A stretch of 64,000 nt of DNA. Origin: an uncultured Acidobacteriia bacterium (GTDB lineage Bacteria > Acidobacteriota > Terriglobia > Bryobacterales > Bryobacteraceae). The position numbers and the translations under genes were made by a program. A model generated the notes under the pieces. The model did not search any database. It saw only the letters and a program-made list of their open reading frames with translations, and was not told where the DNA came from. Location of the stretch: positions 39,247-103,246 of the forward strand of contig CAIYVZ010000024.1 in NCBI GenBank assembly GCA_903929755.1. The letters run 5' to 3'. Shown piece by piece: positions 10,296-18,470 of the stretch; position 1 is the first letter of the stretch, and every line of letters starts with the position of its first letter.

Positions 10296-11010
10296 TCGCT
10301 CCGCAGTTCCGCCATCGTGCTCATGAAGGCTTCGGCATCCACGCCCTTCAGCATTTCCCGGATCGAGTTGATCGTATCTTCCAGCGGCGATTCGTCCAGC
10401 AAAACAAACTCCGTGGCCGTGAAGTTCCGCCGCTGCCAGATCCCGTCAATCCGGAAGTACATTCCGCTGCCAAACAGCCGCGTTCTCCGCCCCCGCAGAT
10501 GTGGGCCAAGCTCCCGCGCCAGAGCGACTGACACCTCGCACCGGATGTCTTCGTCCCCGTTTTGCAGGTGGACGTTGATCGTGTCGTCCTTTCCCCAATC
10601 GAGTAAATCTGCCCTTCCACCGAAGTACTTCTCCGCACCGGCCCGATGGTTTCGCGCGCGGCCCGGAGCCTTCCGGGAAAAAGAATCACATTCTGCCCTG
10701 CCACCGCAACATGACCGACCGCGTTGTCCTTGGCTAGCAACTCGTCGATTTCACTGAAGGCCTTCATTGCCGCTTTCGGCGCCGTCCGCGACGCTACCGC
10801 GTGGACGCGCTCATAGACCTTTGGCGCGGCTGGCACGTCGATGTGAGCCCGCAGGATGGCACTACCCTCGCCAACCCCATCGAAATGCACGTTCGCGTCG
10901 CTGCCGAGCATCGCCGAAAACGGTTTGAGGTAGTCAGCGAGACGGGACATGGAGAGGGTTCCAGGCGTGAACGCGTCAATGGACAACGAGACGATTTGTT
11001 CGCTCTTCAT
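10292..11010 (-). pseudogene. uncharacterised partner of the PIN toxin, frameshifted at a G run
   Basis: ATG 11010 is preceded by an excellent GGGAGGAAG site. The first frame runs M-K-S-E-Q-I-V-S-L-S-I-D-A-F-T-P-G-T-L-S to I-Y-S-I-G-E and then becomes Arg/Ser-rich nonsense. In the next frame the protein resumes with K-D-D-T-I-N-V-H-L-Q-N-G-D and continues to a stop at 10292. One missing G in the plus-strand C run 10593-10596 explains the break. The repaired product would be about 240 residues. I do not recognise the fold. Its stop overlaps the PIN start, so it is probably the antitoxin or immunity half of the pair. Confidence 0.6.
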
Positions 11011-11110
11011 CTTCCTCCCTCTCGCTTCAATTATCGCGCCGGGCAACCGTTCGTCGATTGTACCGGAATCGCGCAGATTTTACTGAACTGGATGGAACCC
11101 AGGACGGATG

Positions 11111-11419
11111 CTATGCCGCTGTAAGCAGAGGCCGGGCCCGGTTAATCCGCTCACATTCGCGAGGCGAGTGCATTGCTTTCCAGAGATCGCTCCGGCGCTG
11201 CACATTCAGCCAGAAATCGGGGCTGTTACCGAACACGCGTGCAAGGATGAGCGCCGTCGACGCGGTAACGTTGCGGCGGTCGTTGCATAGCTCGTTTACA
11301 TGCCTGCGTTGCACGCCCATCGCCTCGGCCAGCGCGGTTTGTGTCAGCCCCAATGGCTGCATGAATTCCTCAAGCAATATTTCACCGACACTGGCCGGCT
11401 TCCGCTTCGTCGTCAACAT
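11111..11419 (-). CDS. higA: HigA-family antitoxin
   Basis: The 102-residue protein is a short Xre-type helix-turn-helix of the HigA class. Recognisable parts are G-E-I-L-L-E-E-F-M-Q-P-L-G-L-T-Q, the recognition helix region with R-R-H-V-N-E-L-C-N-D-R-R and the final F-G-N-S-P-D-F-W-L-N-V-Q signature. It binds and neutralises HigB and represses the operon. It follows higB by 27 bases on the same strand, the usual reversed order (toxin first) of higBA loci. It is full length and appears intact. Confidence 0.93.
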   Translation of the reverse strand: MLTTKRKPASVGEILLEEFMQPLGLTQTALAEAMGVQRRHVNELCNDRRNVTASTALILARVFGNSPDFWLNVQRRSDLWKAMHSPRECERINRARPLLTAA

Positions 11420-11446
11420 GTTCTGCCTCCCTGTGCTGCTGTCTCT

Positions 11447-11743
11447 TCAAAGATAGCTGTGGTCGTCCAGGTACATCCCTGTTGCTTCCCCTCTGTCACC
11501 GTCCCAATGAAAAACCAACCGCCACCGCTGGTTGATGCGGATGGAATGGAGACCCGCGAGGTTACCCTGCAACTTCTCAAAATGATTGCCCGGCGGTACC
11601 CTCAAATCCTGATCGATAGTTGCGTCGTCAATCAGTTGGATTTTCCGGAACAAACGGCTCTCCAGCGCCGGCGGGATTTTCCTGGAGCGAATGTCGCTGA
11701 CAAAAAAATCGCGCAGCCAATCATCCCGAAAGCTCACGATCAT
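11447..11743 (-). CDS. higB: HigB-family toxin (RelE-like mRNA interferase)
   Basis: The 98-residue protein begins M-I-V-S-F-R-D-D-W-L-R-D-F-F and contains F-E-K-L-Q-G-N-L-A-G-L-H-S-I-R-I-N-Q-R-W-R, the core of RelE/HigB toxins that bind the ribosome A site and cleave mRNA. It ends with the conserved Y-L-D-D-H-S-Y. The gene is complete, with higA directly downstream and a palindromic operator directly upstream. Confidence 0.93.
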   Translation of the reverse strand: MIVSFRDDWLRDFFVSDIRSRKIPPALESRLFRKIQLIDDATIDQDLRVPPGNHFEKLQGNLAGLHSIRINQRWRLVFHWDGDRGEATGMYLDDHSYL

Positions 11744-11761
11744 GCCGAGACCTCAAGTCAC

Positions 11762-11784
11762 ACTGTACCACTCTATGGTACAGT
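11762..11784. promoter_or_regulatory. perfect inverted repeat upstream of higB, probable HigA operator
   Basis: ACTGTACCA (11762-11770) and TGGTACAGT (11776-11784) form perfect 9-base arms around a 5-base spacer. The site sits 19 bases upstream of the higB start, where HigA-type repressors bind to autoregulate. The region beyond it, 11785-11993, shows no gene that I can support. Confidence 0.7.
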
Positions 11785-11993
11785 CGGCGTCGTCGCGCTC
11801 TTTGTGCCCGGGTTACTGCCTCGGTATACTCGATACTCGCGATACCCCCTTCACTACGCGCATGCTGTGGCGTCGTTCCGTCAGCCCTGAACCGTGCCGG
11901 AGCCGCCTTCTGGTCCGCCATCACCGACAAAGGCTCGGCAGCCTGAAGGCCACCTTCTCCCGCTTGCCCTGACCACCGAAAAACTATACTCGA

Positions 11994-12194
11994 AATATGC
12001 CAGCACCGAAGCGGACCAGCCTTGCGAAAGTAGCTGGCCTCCTGAACCGTTACCAATGTCCGGTGCCGTTTCACGCGGTGCGCGCTCTCTTCATGGGGAG
12101 CCTCGCATCCCCTGTCCCGGCTCCCTCGCCAATCCAGGCCATCGGAAGACCCGATTTTCGCCAGCGTAACCGCGATGCAACTCGGACTGGATGA
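11994..12194 (+). pseudogene. truncated second copy of the third abi gene (repeat copy 2)
   Basis: Bases 11994-12140 repeat 9117-9263 with three mismatches, giving the first 47 or so codons of the same protein from ATG 11998. After 12140 the similarity stops abruptly and the frame runs into unrelated sequence, ending at 12194. A TATACT box at 11985-11990 lies just upstream. This is a broken duplicate, left by a second insertion or by a tandem event around the toxin-antitoxin genes. Its far edge abuts the truncated secreted-protein gene on the other strand. Confidence 0.85.
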
Positions 12195-12594
12195 GACGCT
12201 GCTCGGACCAGAGGGGAAGAATCGCGGCTAAATCAACGCTGGGAGACCCTCCCGTGAGGTCGGCGTTCGCGAAATCGGTGCCGGCCAATGGTGGGCAGGC
12301 CGCAGGATTGGTAATCAGCCAGGCGGCACCATTGGAGCTGATGCAGATCTGGGTATAGGCGGTGCCGTATAAGGTGAAGGTGAAAGGCAGATTGACTAAG
12401 GCTGTGTCGTCATCAGCACCAGCCAGAATACTGGCACCTCCGCCGCTGACGTCCACAAAACTGTACACTGCGGAATCGGTGACGCTGTAGCCCCCCGCAT
12501 CGGGCCCCTGTGTTCCCGCCAGCATGGTGCCGGGGACTAAGGAAACGGCAATCAGGACTGCCAGCCAGGTAGTTGCTTTGGAAAAATGTCTCAT
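12142..12594 (-). pseudogene. secreted protein truncated at its C-terminus by the island edge
   Basis: ATG 12594 opens a clear signal peptide (residues about 1-26, ending A-M/L-A-G) followed by a G/A/S/T-rich beta-type sequence with T-F-T-L-Y-G-T-A-Y-T and I-S-S-N-G-A-A-W. This resembles the first domain of secreted acidobacterial proteins with a beta-sandwich. Coherent sequence is lost near residue 125 (after L-P-L-W-S), and the rest is basic nonsense that runs into the duplicated abi fragment. The gene was therefore probably cut when the island or its duplicate arrived. The function is unknown. Confidence 0.55.
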
Positions 12595-12621
12595 CTGGCT
12601 TAAAATGACCTCTGGAAGCCG

Positions 12622-13374
12622 GCGCTTCCCATCGGGCTACAGCAGACGGCGGTCTCCAAAAATATCCAGCAGGATCTGTTCGGAACGCTGCAAGCCGTCG
12701 CGAAGATGGGGTACGAAATCATCGAGTTTTCCGCGGGCACCTGGATGAAGTGGAGTGTCGCGGAGGCGACGCAAGTCCGGACGCTGCTCGGGGATCTGAA
12801 CCTTCGGTGCCGGTCGACGCACAATGAGATTGCGTCGTTTACCGGGGACGGGCTTGCGAAGGCGATCGAACTGAACCGGATCGTCGGTTCCGATACGCTG
12901 GTCAGTGTGCGGGGACCGGGCACAGCCGCCGTTCCACCCACATCAGACGACTGGAAGCGCTTCAGCGAACAGCTCAGCCGTGCGGCCGACCGGATCCGCG
13001 CCGCAGGTATGACGCTGGGTTTCCACAATCATGAAACCGAATTCCGCCCGATAGCAGGAGGCCGCCCCATTGACCTTCTGGCCGCTAACCGGGACATCAC
13101 CTCGTTTCACCTGAACGTCGGACTCTGCCTCAAGGGCGGGGGCGACCCCGTGGCCTTCATCAAACAGTGTCCAGGCCGGATTCAGTCGCTCTTGTGCCAG
13201 GATTTCGAAGGCCGCGCGAAGTGGAAAGACCTGTTCGCGGCGTCGGAGAGCGGGGGCGGGCTGCAGTTCTATCTGATTCAGCGGACCGACGGCCTGTCGC
13301 TCGTCCCACGCGAAGGCACCGACCTGCTGGACTTCGCCCGCAAGGACCTCGCCTACTTCCGGAGTCTCGGCTGA
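12622..13374 (+). pseudogene. sugar phosphate isomerase/epimerase-like TIM barrel, 5' truncated
   Basis: Homology begins abruptly at 12622 (A-L-P-I-G-L-Q-Q-T-A-V), shortly after an in-frame stop at 12601, with no ATG before Met at 12706. Family members in this phylum start about 30 residues earlier with an export signal. The xylose-isomerase-like barrel is recognisable from Q-D-L-F-G-T-L-Q-A-V-A-K-M-G-Y-E, T-H-N-E-I, G-F-H-N-H-E and G-G-D-P-V. The usual L-D-V-G metal-ligand segment reads L-N-V-G, and the later H-L-K-D reads L-C-Q-D. Loss of the start and of likely ligands suggests a decaying gene. The stop is at 13374. Confidence 0.65.
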
Positions 13375-13441
13375 GGCTGCCGGCCTATGCGCCGCACGGT
13401 TCCACGCTCGATATTGGCGGGACCCTGCGCGGCCAAACGCC

Positions 13442-14479
13442 TCACGGCCTTAGCTTGGCGCCGGCCCGATAAATTCCGATCCAGTGGTTGGTGAAACTAA
13501 GATTGGCCTGGGGCGAAACACGGGGCATGTGACAGTCGATGCAGTTGGTTTGGCACGTTGCCGCGGGGGGGCGGAGGCTTGCGGCATGGCAAGCCCGGCA
13601 GCGGCTGTTGTAGTCAACAACCACTTTAGAGTCCAGTGATGGTTCGTGAGGCCGGTGACAGGTGAGGCAGTAGAGCTTTCCGTCACTTTTTCGGAAGCAG
13701 GCCGCCTGGCTCAGATAGACGGGTTGGTGGCGGACGTTCCACGCGTAGTTCCAGTCGGTCACATTGCCACCGGCGGCGGGAGGCCGATGGCATTGGCCGC
13801 AAAACTCGTTGATTTGCGCCGCATTCCGGCGGGCGGGGTTCCCGATATTGGTTGGCGTGGGGCGGTTGGTGTGTTGCGACCCGGGGCCGTGGCACGCTTC
13901 GCAGCGGACGCCTGGTTCCCTTGGCTGGATTTCGTTGGCGGGACCGAAGGCGAGCGGGCCAGTGGAGTGGCACGCGAAGCAACCGTCGATGCCGTTTTCC
14001 GGGTTCGTGGTTTTGTAGAGCAGCCCGGCGGCCTGGGCGATGTCGCCTGGCTGAAGGGCGTCCTGGCCCGGGGTGGCCCCCCAGGCATTCGGGGCGGCAT
14101 ACCAGGTGGCGTAGTGCTCAACGTACCAGTCCGGATTCACGCGGCTGACAAACGTTATCGCCTGCCGGCCAGCGCCAAAGGCCCAATCGAGGGGGAGTTC
14201 CATCACCTGCGTGGCATTGCGGAGGGTACTTTCGAGGCCCGTTTCCCGCTTCGACAAAGTCAGTTGGTAGCCCGGCTTGCGGAGCAGCGTTTGCCCGAGG
14301 GGGAGCGCGGCCGCCAGCGGGTGCTCTTTGGCCCGGAACAAGGCGCCGGCGTGGGCCGTGGCGGACTGCGTGGCGAACTGCCGGGGGTGGCACCCCTGAC
14401 AGGCGAGCGAGCCGACGTAGCGCGGCAGCGACTGGGCCTGCAGCGCGACTGCCACGCAAAGGGCAAGCGGGAACCGCAT
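13442..14479 (-). CDS. secreted heptahaem cytochrome c
   Basis: The 345-residue protein starts with a short signal peptide and contains seven C-x-x-C-H motifs, beginning at residues 27, 167, 193, 227, 271, 294 and 313. Between the first and second lies a region of about 130 residues with a W-Y-V-E-H-Y-x-T-W aromatic segment, as in cytochrome c554-like multihaem proteins. It would act outside the cytoplasmic membrane as a redox carrier or enzyme. It follows the DUF1552 gene by five bases on the same strand, so it is the last gene of the DUF1592-DUF1552 operon and probably takes electrons in the same pathway. Confidence 0.88.
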   Translation of the reverse strand: MRFPLALCVAVALQAQSLPRYVGSLACQGCHPRQFATQSATAHAGALFRAKEHPLAAALPLGQTLLRKPGYQLTLSKRETGLESTLRNATQVMELPLDWAFGAGRQAITFVSRVNPDWYVEHYATWYAAPNAWGATPGQDALQPGDIAQAAGLLYKTTNPENGIDGCFACHSTGPLAFGPANEIQPREPGVRCEACHGPGSQHTNRPTPTNIGNPARRNAAQINEFCGQCHRPPAAGGNVTDWNYAWNVRHQPVYLSQAACFRKSDGKLYCLTCHRPHEPSLDSKVVVDYNSRCRACHAASLRPPAATCQTNCIDCHMPRVSPQANLSFTNHWIGIYRAGAKLRP

Positions 14480-14484
14480 CCGGC

Positions 14485-15840
14485 TTATCCGAGATCGTTC
14501 AGATAGCCGAGCTTCCCCGTACTGTCTCCCATCTGTTCCGCAGGGACGCCCATCCGGTCCAGCAGCGCCACGAAGAAGTTGGCCATGGGGGTTTCCGCGG
14601 CGTACCGGATGTGGCGGCCGGGGTTGAGCGTTCCGTTGCCGCGTCCGGCGATCACGGTGGGGAGGTTCTCGTGCAGGTGCTGGTTGCCGTCGCTCAGGCC
14701 ACTGCCGTAGACGATCATCGAGTGGTCCAGCAGCGACCCGTCACCGTCGGGGGTGTTTTTGAGCTTCTGCAGAAAGTACGCGAAGCGCTCCACGTGGAAG
14801 CGGTTAATCAGCGTAACCTTTTCAATCTTCTCCGCGCTGCCCTGATGGTGGGTGAGCCCGTGATGACCCTCGGCGACGCCGATCTCACGGTAGGGGCGGG
14901 TGCTCTGTTCAGACGCCATCACCATAGTGGCAACGCGTGTCATGTTGGTCTGGAAGGCAATCGCCAGAAGATCGAACATGATCTTCGAGTGGTCTTCCAT
15001 CGTGTCGGGGATGCTGGAGGAGGGGGCGTTGATGGGGGGCGGACCCGCAAGCACACTTTCTTTTTCCGCCTTCTGGATTCGGGTCTCAATATCGCGGACG
15101 GCGGTTAAGTACTCGTCGAGTTTGGCGCGGTCGGCCCGGCCCACGTTGTTGCGGAGGCGGTTGGCATCGCTCAGAACGATGTCGAGAATGCTGGCTTCGT
15201 ACTTCAGGCGGCGGGCGCGGCGCACGGGGTCCTGGCCGAAATCATCCCCGCCGAAGAGGCGCTCGAAAACGGCGCGGGGGCGGACCTCGGGAGGGTTGGG
15301 CAGAGACGGCGTGCGCCAGGAGATGGAGTTCGAGTAAGCGCAGCTATAGCCGTTATCGCAGTTGCCGCCCTGGACGCCGTCTTCACAGCCCAGTTCCAGA
15401 GAGGCGAATTTGGTCTGGCCGGTGAGGTGCTGCGCCGCGATCTGGTCGACCGAAATGCCGGTGCGGATGTCGCGGCCCGCGGTCTTCTTCGGATGGGTGG
15501 CGGTGAGATAGGCGGCCCCTGCGCGGCCATGATCGCCGGGGCCATCGCCCAGAGCCCGCCCCCCGTTGCAGGTGAGACCGCCCAGGAACGAGACGTCGTT
15601 CAGGAAGGGGGTTAGAGGGGCGCTCACGCGCGGAAGTTTCGCCGGGAGCCTGGCGATTTCACCTTCCGTCGCCGGTGTCCACTGGTCCATGATGATGCCG
15701 TTGGGGACGTAGACGAACGCCATCCGGGTGGGCGACTTCGCTGCTGCCGCCGTAGAGAAGGCGGGGACCATGGCGTCGAGGAACGGCAGCGCCACGGCAG
15801 TGCCGAGGCCACGGAGAAAAGTACGGCGTTCGAGGTTCAT
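14485..15840 (-). CDS. DUF1552 family protein, Tat-exported
   Basis: The 451-residue protein opens with E-R-R-T-F-L-R-G-L, a twin-arginine signal. It carries the family's H-x-x-S-H-H-like motif as H-H-G-L-T-H-H in the third quarter. A conserved Y-V-P-N-G segment near the N-terminus and G-S-G-L-S-D-G-N-Q-H near the end are also typical. DUF1552 proteins are abundant in Planctomycetes and Acidobacteria, almost always beside DUF1592-type cytochromes, but the reaction is unknown. Its ATG overlaps the stop of the upstream gene by four bases. Confidence 0.92.
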   Translation of the reverse strand: MNLERRTFLRGLGTAVALPFLDAMVPAFSTAAAAKSPTRMAFVYVPNGIIMDQWTPATEGEIARLPAKLPRVSAPLTPFLNDVSFLGGLTCNGGRALGDGPGDHGRAGAAYLTATHPKKTAGRDIRTGISVDQIAAQHLTGQTKFASLELGCEDGVQGGNCDNGYSCAYSNSISWRTPSLPNPPEVRPRAVFERLFGGDDFGQDPVRRARRLKYEASILDIVLSDANRLRNNVGRADRAKLDEYLTAVRDIETRIQKAEKESVLAGPPPINAPSSSIPDTMEDHSKIMFDLLAIAFQTNMTRVATMVMASEQSTRPYREIGVAEGHHGLTHHQGSAEKIEKVTLINRFHVERFAYFLQKLKNTPDGDGSLLDHSMIVYGSGLSDGNQHLHENLPTVIAGRGNGTLNPGRHIRYAAETPMANFFVALLDRMGVPAEQMGDSTGKLGYLNDLG

Positions 15841-18419
15841 TGTGCGGACTCCTGGCCGCTTCGCATCTGGAACGGCTTACTGTTTACGATACCGAGAACG
15901 AGGCTGGAAAAGCGATAATCATTCGCCGAGAGGTCTTTGACGATTGCCTGCACCGTGGGTCTGTCGAAACGTTCCACCCCTCTGCCCAGCGCGTAGGTGA
16001 GCATTTTTTCGGTGAGATTGTTGACGAAGAGACCGGACTGGGCCTTCAGGGTCTGCTTGAGTTCCGCCGCGCCGTTGAAGGCCCGGCCATCGGGCAGGAC
16101 ACCGGAGGAATCGATGGGGAATTTGCCGTCATGGGTGCGGAAGGCGCCGGAGGCGTCATAGTTCTCAAGCCCAAAACCGATTGGGTCCATCATCTTGTGG
16201 CAGGAGGCGCAGACCGGATTGGCTCTGTGCTGTTCCATTTTGGCGCGCAGGGAGGCTGCGGAGCCGATATCGGAATCGGCAAGAGGCGGCACGTTGGGGG
16301 GCGGTGGAGGCGGCGGCGTGCCGAGCAGATTTTCCAGAACCCAACGGCCCCGGGTGACGACCGAGGTGCGGGTTGGATAAGAAGAGACCGACAGGATTGC
16401 GCCCTGGGTGAGGATGCCGCTGCGTTGCGGGGTATTCCGGAGATCCACGCGCTGAAAGTCTTCGCCTTTGATACCGGGGATGCCGTAGTGAGTTGCCAGC
16501 GGCCCGTTGAGATACGTGAAAGGCGCGTCAATGAAATCGAGAACGCTGCGGTTCTCTTTCACGATGGCGGTGACGAACAGATTGGTCTCGCGGTGCATGT
16601 AGTCCAGGAGTTCATCATCCACCGTGGGGAAGCGGTCGGGGTCGGGCGGTTTGCGTTCCAGGTTGCGGACGCCAAGCCATTGGCCGGCGAAATTATCCAC
16701 AAGCGCAGTGGCTTTCGGGTCTGCCATCATGCGGCGAACCTGAGCTTCCAGCACCTGGGGCTGGTGGAGAGTTTGCCCTTTGGCGACACCGAACAGCTCG
16801 TCATCGGGCATCGTGCTCCACAGGAAGTAGGAGAGCCGCGAGGCAAGTTCGTAGTCGTTGACGCGGTGGGCCGGAGAGGGTTTGCCGGGCGTGGGTTTGG
16901 GGTCGACTTCCATACGGTAGAGGAAGTTGGGAGACATCAGGACGGCCTGAACCACCAGGCGGACGCCTTCTTCCAGGGAATCGCCCTGCCGTTGCGCAAG
17001 TGCCACCAGGCCGGAGAGTTGATCGACTTCCTGCGCCGTGGCGGGGCGGCGGAAAGCGCGCCGGGTGAGGTTTTCCGTAATGCGGCGGGCACACGTTGCG
17101 TTGTGTTTGCCAGGCGCGTGGCCGCAGATGAAGATCTTCCCGTAGCTGGCCGGGGGTGCGGAACTGGGATTGTAGGGGCCGGCGAGTTCCGCGAACTCGA
17201 TGTACATGCGGCGGCGGCCATCGGGATTGATGTTGCGGCGGGCATCGTCCAGATCGGCAAGGTCGGGAAACGACGCGCGGAGGTAGTGTTCGCCGGCTTT
17301 CACCGGAACCCGGACGATCACGGCGCCACGATCGTATTTGTAGTTCGTATTGCCTTCGATAATGTCCTGCGCGATCTCTTTGCCATCGAGCGTGACGACC
17401 ATACGGAGGGGAGGGTAAGCGAGGCGCGCCACTTCGTCACGGGCCGCCAGTTCGTCAGGCGTGGGCGCGGGACGAGGGCCACGGCCGCGCCCACTGCGTC
17501 CGCCCCCGCGTCCGGCCGCCCCGGGGCTGGCGGGGCCTGCGCCTTCCTGGGCTCCCGCCGGACCCTTGGTGGCGGCATCGAAAGCTTTCAGGAATTGCTC
17601 TTTGGGCGCGTTGTAATCGAGGACGTTGTCACGGTGATTGATCACGCGAACGCGGAATTCGTACTCCGCGTCAACCGGGAAAACGTAGTGGACGTACATG
17701 GAGCCGCGGATGGCATAGGGGAGGATCACGCTGCCGGAGGCGGAGGTGGACGGCATGTCCGGGCCCTTCTTCGGCATCAGCAGGGCGAGCATGGTGGGCT
17801 TGGGCGGCAGAGGTTCACCAAAGACGGCGAGTGAGGCCAGGCGGCGCGCCGTGGAGATGTACTTCTCCATCAGCATCGGGGAGAGCGTCAGGACATCGCC
17901 GATGTTGTCGAAACCGTAGCCGGAGTCGTCCACGGGGAATTCGTCGGCCGGTTTCACAGGAACGCCCAGCAGGTCCCGAACCGTGGAGTTGTATTCCACG
18001 CGGTTGAGGCGACGGGCGGTAACGCGCCCGGGATCGCCTTCAGGAACGGCGGGACCGGTGGATTTACCGGTGAGCGTGTTGATCCAGGTGGCTACTGCGG
18101 CGGCTTCGGCCTTGCCGGGCGCGGGGAGGCCGGTGGGCGGCATGGTGCCGGCTTCGAGACGGGCGAGCACGCGGGTCCAGACCTGGGGCTGGCGGACCGC
18201 GTCCACACCATGGCTGAAGGCGGCGAGATTGAGGCCCGCCGTGTTCAGAGTTTCGTTGTGGCAGGCGAAGCAGTTCTTTGCAAGGACAGGCAGCACGTCC
18301 TTTTCATAGGCCTGCGCCGCGGACAGGGCGGGAGACTGTCCGCGACTGAGCTGGAGGCCGGCCCACGAGCCTGCGAGCACTATGGTTATGGCGGCGTACC
18401 GCCGGGTTACAGAAAACAT
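15837..18419 (-). CDS. DUF1592/DUF1587/DUF1588/DUF1595/DUF1585 cytochrome-type protein
   Basis: The 860-residue exported protein begins with a signal segment and then a planctomycete-type cytochrome c module (V-L-A-K-N-C-F-A-C-H-N). It continues with the conserved R-R-L-N-R-V-E-Y-N-S-T-V-R-D-L-L-G and later Y-F-L-W-S-x-M-P-D-D-E-L and C-A-S-C-H-K-M-M-D-P-I-G-F segments of DUF1587, DUF1592, DUF1588 and DUF1585. A low-complexity G/R/P patch lies near residue 300. These proteins pair with DUF1552 partners; a role in polymer or carbohydrate oxidation is often supposed but unproven. A 4-base overlap couples it to the DUF1552 gene. Confidence 0.92.
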   Translation of the reverse strand: MFSVTRRYAAITIVLAGSWAGLQLSRGQSPALSAAQAYEKDVLPVLAKNCFACHNETLNTAGLNLAAFSHGVDAVRQPQVWTRVLARLEAGTMPPTGLPAPGKAEAAAVATWINTLTGKSTGPAVPEGDPGRVTARRLNRVEYNSTVRDLLGVPVKPADEFPVDDSGYGFDNIGDVLTLSPMLMEKYISTARRLASLAVFGEPLPPKPTMLALLMPKKGPDMPSTSASGSVILPYAIRGSMYVHYVFPVDAEYEFRVRVINHRDNVLDYNAPKEQFLKAFDAATKGPAGAQEGAGPASPGAAGRGGGRSGRGRGPRPAPTPDELAARDEVARLAYPPLRMVVTLDGKEIAQDIIEGNTNYKYDRGAVIVRVPVKAGEHYLRASFPDLADLDDARRNINPDGRRRMYIEFAELAGPYNPSSAPPASYGKIFICGHAPGKHNATCARRITENLTRRAFRRPATAQEVDQLSGLVALAQRQGDSLEEGVRLVVQAVLMSPNFLYRMEVDPKPTPGKPSPAHRVNDYELASRLSYFLWSTMPDDELFGVAKGQTLHQPQVLEAQVRRMMADPKATALVDNFAGQWLGVRNLERKPPDPDRFPTVDDELLDYMHRETNLFVTAIVKENRSVLDFIDAPFTYLNGPLATHYGIPGIKGEDFQRVDLRNTPQRSGILTQGAILSVSSYPTRTSVVTRGRWVLENLLGTPPPPPPPNVPPLADSDIGSAASLRAKMEQHRANPVCASCHKMMDPIGFGLENYDASGAFRTHDGKFPIDSSGVLPDGRAFNGAAELKQTLKAQSGLFVNNLTEKMLTYALGRGVERFDRPTVQAIVKDLSANDYRFSSLVLGIVNSKPFQMRSGQESAQ

Positions 18420-18470
18420 GTTCGTCTAAATCTTATCGCCATGTTGCTTCGTGACGCTCTTGCGTCCCTT

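Noticed and set aside
15840..17834. 664-codon frame antisense to the DUF1592 gene
   Set aside because: The sense strand has recognised domains; the antisense product is low-information and has no credible start.
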